Positions 8,833-15,817 of a stretch of DNA of 64,000 nt are shown here, one piece after another. The notes under the pieces are model-generated. The model was given only the letters and a program-made list of their open reading frames with translations. It was not told where the DNA came from and did no database searches. Position 1 is the first letter of the stretch, and every line of letters begins with the position of its first letter. Made by a program: the position numbers and the translations under genes. Source of the DNA: Robiginitomaculum sp. (GTDB lineage: Bacteria; Pseudomonadota; Alphaproteobacteria; Caulobacterales; Maricaulaceae). The stretch spans positions 1 to 64,000 of the forward strand of contig NVWK01000011.1 in assembly GCA_002733605.1 (NCBI GenBank). Reading direction: 5' to 3'.

Positions 8833-9483
8833 TCACTGGGTAATCCAGACGATTCTGGCGATCCATTGTACATCTTTCAAATAGAGCGTCCGTCCGGTAG
8901 GCGCAGCATTTATCGAAAAGGTCTCGATACGCTCGACATTCATTTCGGCAAGTTCCACCGCCATCACTTCACCCGCACGGGTTTTAATGACGACGCGGTC
9001 TCCGCATTGGATTTCCTCGTTAGGTGCGACGACAATCCGGTCTCCGTGCCGCAAGACCGGCATCATGGTATCGCCTGAAATTTGCAACGCATAGACATGG
9101 TCATTACGAACCCCCGGTATGCGAATATCGCTCCAGCCCTCTCCGACCGGGAACCCGGCCCCATCAAAAAACCCGGCATCTCTAGCCTGTTCCAACAAAA
9201 TCAACGGGACACGCGTGCCGAGTGTCAGACCGAGCCTGCGCGCATTTTTCTTGGCCACCAAGGTCGCAAAATCTTCGAAATCTACACCCAGCGTGTTCAA
9301 CACTTTTGACAAGCTCTCCGTAGACGGCCAGCGTGGCTTGCCATCTGCCCCCTGACGTTTTGATTTATTAAATGTGGTCGGATCAAGCCCGGCCTGGCGA
9401 GCCATTGAAGACGGTGTCATGGAAAATTGTAGGGCAAGCCTATCCAGCGCCATCCAGATGTCATCATGATTTAACATAGGCAT
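8833..9483 (-). CDS. LexA/CI-like (S24-fold) regulator lacking its catalytic dyad
   Basis: 216 residues: an N-terminal helix-turn-helix (about 15-75, with ARQAGLDPTTFNKSKR as recognition region) and a C-terminal S24 peptidase fold (about 105-215). Two close starts exist, ATG at 9483 and 9477. In active S24 proteins the nucleophile Ser lies in SGDSM and a Lys follows; here the motif reads ISGDTMMPVLRHGDRIVV (Ser to Thr), and the Lys site, EVMAKEL in relatives as I remember them, reads EVMAVEL. Self-cleavage is therefore unlikely, and it may act as a stable repressor or sense a ligand. Two matching 14-base palindromes lie at and upstream of its start, consistent with autoregulation. Divergent from DUF952-pyrD. 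Confidence 0.88.
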   Translation of the reverse strand: MPMLNHDDIWMALDRLALQFSMTPSSMARQAGLDPTTFNKSKRQGADGKPRWPSTESLSKVLNTLGVDFEDFATLVAKKNARRLGLTLGTRVPLILLEQARDAGFFDGAGFPVGEGWSDIRIPGVRNDHVYALQISGDTMMPVLRHGDRIVVAPNEEIQCGDRVVIKTRAGEVMAVELAEMNVERIETFSINAAPTGRTLYLKDVQWIARIVWITQ

Positions 9484-9491
9484 ATATTCCT
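9478..9491. promoter_or_regulatory. Putative operator copy 1 of the S24-like regulator
   Basis: AGGCATATATTCCT is a near-palindrome of the form AGGnATATATnCCT and overlaps the first start codon of the regulator gene. Its centre is 30 bases from that of copy 2, about three helical turns, so two dimers would bind the same DNA face. Confidence 0.6.
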
Positions 9492-9507
9492 GTTATATCA
9501 GTAAAAT

Positions 9508-9521
9508 AGGAATATATACCT
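9508..9521. promoter_or_regulatory. Putative operator copy 2 of the S24-like regulator
   Basis: AGGAATATATACCT matches the same AGGnATATATnCCT form as copy 1. The two sites, with flanking bases, form a 16-base inverted repeat with one mismatch. They lie in the divergent region, so the regulator could also affect the DUF952-pyrD operon. Confidence 0.6.
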
Positions 9522-9645
9522 ATTAAACCCGCCTTGGTTGTAATTTTAATTATCTCGCTGTACACTAGCTTTATACCAATCGCAACTGCGCAATACCGAG
9601 CTAAAACCCTGTTTACCCGTCTGCATGTTTGGGCGATAAGGGGGC

Positions 9646-9999
9646 ATGAACGATTCTTTGTTTAAAATATTCCGCTCGGCTGAATGGCAGGCATTTCAAA
9701 ACACAGGTGTGTTCCGTGGAAGCCCGCATGATATACGCGATGGATTCATTCATATGTGTGCACGCCATCAACTTGCCAGCACACTTACTAAGCACTTTTC
9801 CGATGTAGAGAACATCGTTCTTGCCCGCTTTGATCCGGATCAACTGGATGGGCTTAAATGGGAAATTGCTCGTGGTGCGGAAAGTTTCCCCCACATCTAT
9901 GGCCAACTTGTCACACGCGCATGTCAAAACCATCTGACGCTGCAACACGATCAAAATGGCGTGTTTGATATAGGCGCAGAATTTCTGGAAACTTTATGA
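9646..9999 (+). CDS. DUF952 family protein
   Basis: Small cytosolic protein, 117 residues, recognised by DGFIHMCARHQLASTL (about residues 32-47), the LKWE segment and FPHIYGQL (about residues 85-92), all characteristic of DUF952. The molecular role of this family is not established. The gene overlaps pyrD by four bases (ATGA), so the two are translationally coupled. The divergent S24-like regulator lies upstream. Confidence 0.88.
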   Translation: MNDSLFKIFRSAEWQAFQNTGVFRGSPHDIRDGFIHMCARHQLASTLTKHFSDVENIVLARFDPDQLDGLKWEIARGAESFPHIYGQLVTRACQNHLTLQHDQNGVFDIGAEFLETL

Positions 10000-11057
10000 C
10001 AATCCTTCATCCGCTTGGCCTTGCGGCTCTTCAATCCCTGCCACCCGAAACGGCCCACCGCGCCGCCATTACAGCATTAAAATGGGGGCTTGGCCCGAAG
10101 CTTAAACTCGATTTCCCAAGCTTGCGTACCGAGCTTGCCGGATTGTCCCTGCCAAACCCTGTCGGGCTGGCGGCAGGGTTCGACAAGAACGCGGAAGTGC
10201 CCGATGCCATGCTGGCGGCCGGGTTCGGATTTGTGGAATGTGGCAGTGTCACGCCCCAGCCCCAAATCGGCAATCCCAAGCCCCGCCTGTTTCGCCTGCG
10301 TGAGGACAGAGGGGTGATTAACCGTATGGGCTTTAACAATCACGGGCTGGACGGGTTCGCGCGCAATTTGAAATCACGCGACCGCAAGACAGGGATTGTC
10401 GGGGCTAATCTGGGGGCCAATAAAGACAGTGCGGATAGAATTGCCGATTACACTCAGGGTCTAAGCCGGCTTTGGGGATGTGTTGATTATTTTACCATCA
10501 ATATCTCTTCGCCGAATACACCCGGCCTACGCGATCTGCAATCCGGCGGTGCGCTGGATGATTTACTGGGACAGATTTCGGAAACCCGTGCGGCGTTGAC
10601 CGGTGACCAGCCCTCCCCGCCTATATTTTTGAAAGTCGCGCCTGATCTGGACACGGCGCAAATTGAGCGCATTACCGAACAGGCCCGTACATACGGGATG
10701 AGCGGGATCATCGTTTCCAACACAACTATTTCGAGACCCGTAGATTTGAAAAGCACCAATAAAACCGAAACTGGCGGCCTGTCCGGCACACCACTGTTTA
10801 AACTATCGACCCGTATTCTGTCTGCGTTTTATGCGGCCAGTGAAGGCCGCATTCCGTTGATCGGGGTGGGGGGGATTGCGAGCGGCGGGGACGCCTATAT
10901 TAAAATCCGTGCAGGGGCCAACGCCGTGCAATTGTATTCAGCGCTTATCTATGAAGGCCCGGCATTGGCCGCATGCATTTGCGCAGACCTTGCGGCGCGG
11001 CTACAAGCTGACGGGTTTAAAACCATTGACGAAGCCGTCGGCTCACTGGGCACGTAA
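9996..11057 (+). CDS. pyrD: Dihydroorotate dehydrogenase (quinone), class 2
   Basis: Oxidises dihydroorotate to orotate with FMN and passes electrons to quinone; fourth step of pyrimidine synthesis, peripheral inner membrane. 353 residues including the N-terminal membrane-associating helices of class 2 enzymes. Motifs: VGLAAGFDKNAEV, FVECGSVTPQPQIGNPKPR, the active-site loop NISSPNTPGLRDLQ with catalytic Ser, FLKVAPDLD, and the phosphate-binding GVGGIASGGDAY near the end. Its 3-prime end overlaps the convergent MATE gene by 15 bases. Confidence 0.97.
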   Translation: MTILHPLGLAALQSLPPETAHRAAITALKWGLGPKLKLDFPSLRTELAGLSLPNPVGLAAGFDKNAEVPDAMLAAGFGFVECGSVTPQPQIGNPKPRLFRLREDRGVINRMGFNNHGLDGFARNLKSRDRKTGIVGANLGANKDSADRIADYTQGLSRLWGCVDYFTINISSPNTPGLRDLQSGGALDDLLGQISETRAALTGDQPSPPIFLKVAPDLDTAQIERITEQARTYGMSGIIVSNTTISRPVDLKSTNKTETGGLSGTPLFKLSTRILSAFYAASEGRIPLIGVGGIASGGDAYIKIRAGANAVQLYSALIYEGPALAACICADLAARLQADGFKTIDEAVGSLGT

Positions 11058-12377
11058 ATCCCGTTTGATATTGGCCCAGGCCGGCAACATGGTGAGCGCT
11101 CGCGCCACATAATAGACCAAAAATGCGGCCCACATGCCTGCCCCTGCGAAACGCGGTTCGAGCACCATATGAGCGCCCAGATATATCAATACGGCCACCA
11201 GTCCCGCATTGCGCATGGCACCCGTGCGAGTAATGCCGATAAAAATACCGTCCAACTGCCAAGCCCCTGCCCCGAGAAGTGGCACCAAGGCGCAATAGGG
11301 CAGATAGGTGCGTGCACTTTGGCGCACATCGAGCGCCGGCGTTAAAAGATCAATGACAAAGGGGCCGCCAAAATAAATGCCGAGCGCGCACAGGCTTGCG
11401 AAGAGGAAGGCGCTTTCACTGGTCAAGCGCACCGCTTTGTCAAACCGCGCCTCGTCCTTCGCTCCATAGGCGGCGCCGACATGGGCTTCGGCGACATTGG
11501 CGAAACTGTCCAGCACCAGTGCGCTCATGGTGATAAATTGCATCAGCACAGCAAATCCGGCCAAAAACAATGTGCCTTGTTCGGTGGCGGCGCGCGCGAA
11601 AAACAGAAACCCAAAATTCAAAGCCATGGTGCGAATAAAGATGTTGCCATTGGCGGTACCCAAGGCCCGCAACGCTTTTATATCGAGCAAGGATTTCAAG
11701 CGTATCGCGGCACGCTCAAATCCGCCGCGTCTGCGGATTTCCAGTCCGGCCAAGACAAGTCCGGCCAGCAAGCCGCCCCATTCTGCAATCGCAGAAGCAA
11801 TTCCAGCCCCGAACACGCCCCATCCATATGAACTGACGAACAAAATCGAGAGGGGTGCATTGATCACATTGAGGACGATTTGCATATAAAGGGCCAGTTT
11901 TGGTCGTGCCAACCCGATAAACCAACCCATCAGGGCAAGCGAGGCCAAAGTGGCCGGCAAGCCCCAAAGCCTTGCTTTTAAATATGTATTCGCCCCTTGT
12001 GCGACGATGTCCTCGGCAGGGAATATCATCAGGAGCGCGCCAATAATCAAGCCTTGCGCGGCAAACATCATGAGACCGATACACAACCCCATCGGGACGG
12101 CCCGAAACAAATGCGCCTGCACAGCATGGTGATCTTGCGCCCCGTCCGCCTGTGCCGACAGGCCGCTTGTGCTCATGCGTAAAAACCCGAAACCCCAATA
12201 AAACAAGCCGAAGATAACCGTACCAAGACCGATGGCGGCCAAGGCGGTTGTGCCCGCATAATTGCCGATCACCCAGATATCCACAAGACTGACAAAGGGG
12301 GCTAAACCATTGGCCAGCATAATAGGGACAGCGCCGACCAGCACCGCTTTGCGGGTTAGCGAACCTCTTTGGCTCAC
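11043..12377 (-). CDS. MATE family (DinF-like) multidrug efflux transporter
   Basis: Integral membrane antiporter, 444 residues, about 12 hydrophobic segments. The N-terminal MATE signature is seen in PIMLANGLAPFVSLVDIWVI and GLGTVIFGLFYWGFGFLRMS, which fits the DinF branch. I chose the GTG start at 12377, which overlaps the upstream stop as GTGA; reading further upstream gives an Arg-rich segment with no hydrophobicity, which belongs to another frame of the neighbour. Third gene of a thioesterase-thioesterase-MATE operon. Substrate unknown. Confidence 0.88.
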   Translation of the reverse strand: MSQRGSLTRKAVLVGAVPIMLANGLAPFVSLVDIWVIGNYAGTTALAAIGLGTVIFGLFYWGFGFLRMSTSGLSAQADGAQDHHAVQAHLFRAVPMGLCIGLMMFAAQGLIIGALLMIFPAEDIVAQGANTYLKARLWGLPATLASLALMGWFIGLARPKLALYMQIVLNVINAPLSILFVSSYGWGVFGAGIASAIAEWGGLLAGLVLAGLEIRRRGGFERAAIRLKSLLDIKALRALGTANGNIFIRTMALNFGFLFFARAATEQGTLFLAGFAVLMQFITMSALVLDSFANVAEAHVGAAYGAKDEARFDKAVRLTSESAFLFASLCALGIYFGGPFVIDLLTPALDVRQSARTYLPYCALVPLLGAGAWQLDGIFIGITRTGAMRNAGLVAVLIYLGAHMVLEPRFAGAGMWAAFLVYYVARALTMLPAWANIKRDLRAQ

Positions 12378-12841
12378 TTTCCGGCTTTGGTTTTTACGGG
12401 CTCTTCTTTGGAAACATCTTCTTTGGCGGCGTGGGCAGTCAGGAAATTGCCGTGCAAGATGGTGATCGGGCTGGTCACACTGTCTTGCCATGCCTTGACC
12501 CGTACATTGGCCACCCGCGAGCCTTGGCGGGCAACAATGGCGCGCGCATATGTATCTTGGGGCTTGCCACGGCGTAGATAATCAATGTTGATACCGATTG
12601 GTTTGGGTAGCGTCCCGCCATTTAGTCCCAACTGGATAATGGCAGTCGTTTCCAAAAACGCGCCCACAGCCCCGCCGTGCAGAGCTTTCAGCATCGGATT
12701 GCCGATAATGTGTGGCGCATAGGGCAAGACCAGTGTCAGCTCGTCGCCCATCACCAGCGGATATATGCCCAGCTCTTCCGCATAAGGAAGCCGCGCCAAC
12801 GCCGCCATGATGTGGTCTTTTGTGTTTATCTGGTCGCTCAT
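12374..12841 (-). CDS. PaaI-family hotdog thioesterase
   Basis: 155 residues. The family helix is clear: KALHGGAVGAFLETTAII (about residues 53-70), followed by INIDYLRRGKPQDTYARA and an Ala/Val-rich strand typical of hotdog proteins. The C-terminus has a Lys/Glu-rich tail (KEDVSKEEPVKTKAGK). It overlaps the upstream paralogue by four bases and the downstream MATE gene by four bases, so all three are likely translated as one operon. Likely acyl-CoA thioesterase. Confidence 0.87.
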   Translation of the reverse strand: MSDQINTKDHIMAALARLPYAEELGIYPLVMGDELTLVLPYAPHIIGNPMLKALHGGAVGAFLETTAIIQLGLNGGTLPKPIGINIDYLRRGKPQDTYARAIVARQGSRVANVRVKAWQDSVTSPITILHGNFLTAHAAKEDVSKEEPVKTKAGK

Positions 12842-13356
12842 TTTGCATCCCCGGATTTACGCGCCGCCGGCAGGTCTTGTACCGCCTTGGTGCGCTCTAG
12901 CGGGTTAAACGACATTTTTTTGCCGCTGGCCGTTGTCATAAAGCTGGCTTGGGACGTCGCCACAGGGTCGTCCGCATCCCCCTCATGGGCAACGGCACGC
13001 ACAAAGGCGATATGGCGGGTGGATTTATAGGCATGGGCTTCGGCGATAATCGTTTTGCCCGGGGTGGCGGCCCGCATATAATCAATGCGCAAATCCAGTG
13101 TGGCCACGGGCAACATTTCGTCGAATGAAGAGACCGCCGCCAGACCGGAGGCCTGGTCAAGCAAAGCGGTCAATACGCCACCGTGCAAGACTTTGGTCTC
13201 GGCATTGCCAATCAGTTTTTTGTCATAAGGCAGGCTAAGCGTGGCGCGCGCAATATCAACGGCGACAAATTTAATGCCGAGGAATTTGGCGTGCGGGGTA
13301 CCCTCGACAAACATCGGGGCCATATCCCATAACCGTTTTAATTTTTCTTCGTGCAT
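12838..13356 (-). CDS. PaaI-family hotdog thioesterase
   Basis: 172 residues from ATG 13356, which has GAGGG immediately upstream; an in-frame start at 13404 would add a basic extension of 16 residues without family similarity. The signature VLHGGVLTALLDQASGLAA (about residues 59-77) and LRIDYMRAATPGKTIIAEA mark the PaaI group. The Asp in LLDQASG fits the catalytic acidic position. It is related to the next gene, so the pair may form a mixed oligomer; that is inference. Confidence 0.88.
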   Translation of the reverse strand: MHEEKLKRLWDMAPMFVEGTPHAKFLGIKFVAVDIARATLSLPYDKKLIGNAETKVLHGGVLTALLDQASGLAAVSSFDEMLPVATLDLRIDYMRAATPGKTIIAEAHAYKSTRHIAFVRAVAHEGDADDPVATSQASFMTTASGKKMSFNPLERTKAVQDLPAARKSGDAK

Positions 13357-13470
13357 AGCCCTCACCCTGATTTGGAACCTTGGCGATCCCTGATTCGTCA
13401 ACATCTTAGGCTAAGTCACAGGATTTTCTAGCACTTATGAATGACATCTTGTTTCAAGACGTGCACATTC

Positions 13471-13941
13471 TCACAAACCCAACCCCATAAACCGCGAACA
13501 GGCTGATTGCGTTTGCATATATTTGTCTATGGGTTGGAACCCCAACCCAGTGTACAGTTTTACCGCATGCTCCATGACAGGCTCGGTAGACAGGACAAGG
13601 CGTTTATAGCCCAAATTGCGGGCATGGACGATCACGGCTTTGGTGAGCTTGATGCCCAAGGCATGGCCCCGGCCTTCCGGCTGGCAATACAGTTTCCCAA
13701 GCTCGCAATCCTCATCATTTATGTGCTTCAGACCACATGCGGCGTACGGCGTTTCCTCCAGCGTACCCAGAAACAGGGCCAAATAACCGTTTGGAAAATC
13801 TTCTAAATCCTGCTGTCCCTGTGCACAACCAACCGCATTGTCAAACTCCGTTTCAAGCACGGCGAGATAGAGGGCAAACAGCCGTTTAACCCCGGCGATC
13901 TCTGCCGGTGTGCAGGCCTGCTTTATTTCGGGCTTAACCAT
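13471..13941 (-). CDS. GNAT family N-acetyltransferase
   Basis: 156 residues from ATG 13941, which overlaps the end of the upstream mscS gene by 8 bases; a longer reading adds an Arg-rich segment that lies within that gene in another frame. The acetyl-CoA-binding segment is CELGKLYCQPEGRGHALGIKL (split here: CELGKLYCQPEGRG then HALGIKL), the R/Q-x-x-G-x-G/A loop. The C-terminal motif HAVKLYTGLGFQPI is the usual GNAT ending. Acceptor substrate unknown. Confidence 0.85.
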   Translation of the reverse strand: MVKPEIKQACTPAEIAGVKRLFALYLAVLETEFDNAVGCAQGQQDLEDFPNGYLALFLGTLEETPYAACGLKHINDEDCELGKLYCQPEGRGHALGIKLTKAVIVHARNLGYKRLVLSTEPVMEHAVKLYTGLGFQPIDKYMQTQSACSRFMGLGL

Positions 13942-14797
13942 CCAGCTCGACACAATGCGGATACGGAATCGTAATGCCGTTTTTATCAAAAGCCTCTTTG
14001 ATCGACTTGTTGAGATCAAACATCACATCCCAGTAATGTTCCGCCTTGCACCAGACCCGGCTTTGGATATCGACAGAGCTTTCCCCCAAGGAGACAACTT
14101 TGGCCCAAGGGGCTGCCGGCTTATCGAGCACGTCTGGATGTTTGGCTGCCGTCGCCTTCATAACTTTTATGGCCTTGTCGATATCATCATCATAATGGAT
14201 ACCGTAGACAACATCGACCCGGCGCACGCCCATGGAGGAATAGTTTTTGATGGTAGAGCCCCAGGCTTCTCCGTTGGCAATAATCACTTTGATATTATCA
14301 ATGGTCGCCAGTTCGGTTGTGAAAATATTGATGTCATCCACAATGCCTTCTTGTCCGGCGACATCAACATAATCGCCGATCTTGTAGGGGCGGAACAGCA
14401 TCAGCATCACGCCTGCCGCCACGTTGCTGAGCGTGCCTTGCAAGGCCAAACCAATGGCCAACGTCGCGGCGCCGAGCATGGCCACCAATGACGTGGTTTG
14501 CACGCCCAATTGCGTAACAAACGTGATCAGAACCAAGGCGGTAATCAGATAGCGCACAATAGAGGCGAAGAAATTTCCAAGTGTTTCGTCAACATTGGGA
14601 GCCTTTGTCACATAGCGCCCCACCAAACGCGCCGCCCATTTTGCAATCCTTAATCCGATCAAAAGCACCAGAAAGGCAAAAAAGACTTTGATGACCGCTG
14701 GCTGTAGATCGGTCCAGAGCTGTGTCAGATTATCAGGTGCGAAAAATCCTGTTACGGCGTCTACCGTCTCTCCGACGGCTTGGGTTGTTGGTTCCAT
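13934..14797 (-). CDS. Small-conductance mechanosensitive channel (MscS family)
   Basis: Inner-membrane tension-gated channel that releases solutes on hypo-osmotic shock. 287 residues: three hydrophobic segments (about residues 33-50, 75-95, 100-130), the pore helix TTSLVAMLGAATLAIGLALQ with the Gly/Ala packing pattern, the following FRPYKIGDYV that begins the beta domain, and a C-terminal mixed domain ending YPHCVELDG. A second paralogue lies directly upstream on the same strand with 27 bases between them. The two differ enough to be distinct channels or a mixed heptamer. Confidence 0.93.
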   Translation of the reverse strand: MEPTTQAVGETVDAVTGFFAPDNLTQLWTDLQPAVIKVFFAFLVLLIGLRIAKWAARLVGRYVTKAPNVDETLGNFFASIVRYLITALVLITFVTQLGVQTTSLVAMLGAATLAIGLALQGTLSNVAAGVMLMLFRPYKIGDYVDVAGQEGIVDDINIFTTELATIDNIKVIIANGEAWGSTIKNYSSMGVRRVDVVYGIHYDDDIDKAIKVMKATAAKHPDVLDKPAAPWAKVVSLGESSVDIQSRVWCKAEHYWDVMFDLNKSIKEAFDKNGITIPYPHCVELDG

Positions 14798-14824
14798 GTT
14801 CTTCTCCTGAAAGTCTATATAGGT

Positions 14825-15709
14825 TTAGGTTTTGGCGTTCAATTTTGCCAGTTTTGTAATCCGCGCACGCGCTTTGGAATTTTTTATTTTTTGTCTGATC
14901 TTCACAACATGCGGATAAGGAATGCCGATACCGGCAGCGTCCAGCGCTTGTTTGACCGGCTGGGACAGATCGGTTTTCAGCGCCCGTAAATCGTCATAAT
15001 CACACCATATACGTAGCTCGAGATCGACAGAGCTTCCGCCTAAATTTATGACTTTAATCCAAGGAGCCGGATCTTTATGCACACGGGAATCCGCAGACAC
15101 TACGGCAAGAATTGCGGCAAATGCTTCATCAATATTTGCGTCATAGCTAATGCCAAATGCCATGGAGAGGCGGCGGTTTCCAAGAACAGAGTGATTGCGA
15201 ATGGCACCGCCCCACGCTTTTGAATTTTGTACGATCAGTTCGACATTGCCTCTGGTTTTCATCCGGACCGCGGTGAGCTGTATATCTGTGACAACACCCG
15301 ATGTACCTCCGATTTCCACTTCATCGCCGACACGGAACGGGCGGAACAACATGAGCATCACACCGGCAGATAAATCCGACAGGCTGTCTGCCAGAATGAA
15401 CGCCATGGCAATCCCGAGACCCGCCACCATGCCGCCGAGCGATCCCATATTTATGCCCAGTATTGACAGTGTAATGATCAGGGTCGCGAACAGAATAAAA
15501 TAACGCACCAGAGAGGCAAAAAACTGTGACACAGAGGCGTCTGATGCGGGTGCCTTATTCAGGCCCGTTTCAATCCCCTTTGCAATGCGTGCAGATAGTA
15601 TTTTTCCCACGACAAAAACCATGAGGGCAAGTAGTATTTTCGGCCCTATGCTCAGGCCAATATTCATAGCGGTGTTCGTAAAACTACTCGTCAGCGTAGC
15701 GACATCCAT
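14825..15709 (-). CDS. Small-conductance mechanosensitive channel (MscS family)
   Basis: Second MscS-type channel, 294 residues from ATG 15709, chosen because GGGGGAAG sits upstream. Hydrophobic segments at about residues 17-40, 65-85 and 90-120; the pore-helix region MGSLGGMVAGLGIAMAFILA has the Gly/Ala pattern, followed by FRPFRVGDEVEIGG. The C-terminus is basic (KIRQKIKNSKARAR), unlike its neighbour. Paired in tandem with the downstream mscS gene. Confidence 0.92.
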   Translation of the reverse strand: MDVATLTSSFTNTAMNIGLSIGPKILLALMVFVVGKILSARIAKGIETGLNKAPASDASVSQFFASLVRYFILFATLIITLSILGINMGSLGGMVAGLGIAMAFILADSLSDLSAGVMLMLFRPFRVGDEVEIGGTSGVVTDIQLTAVRMKTRGNVELIVQNSKAWGGAIRNHSVLGNRRLSMAFGISYDANIDEAFAAILAVVSADSRVHKDPAPWIKVINLGGSSVDLELRIWCDYDDLRALKTDLSQPVKQALDAAGIGIPYPHVVKIRQKIKNSKARARITKLAKLNAKT

Positions 15710-15817
15710 AATGCTTCCCCCAATGAATACGGGCCCAGTGAATACAGGACATGCGGGCACGCTAGAGGGTTAGGGTCGGGAATTCCAGAAAATTTATCGA
15801 AAATAGCAGTAAGCGGT

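Noticed and set aside
11043..11057. pyrD and MATE overlap as a regulatory device
   Set aside because: A 15-base tail-to-tail overlap is common in compact genomes; no added structure seen.
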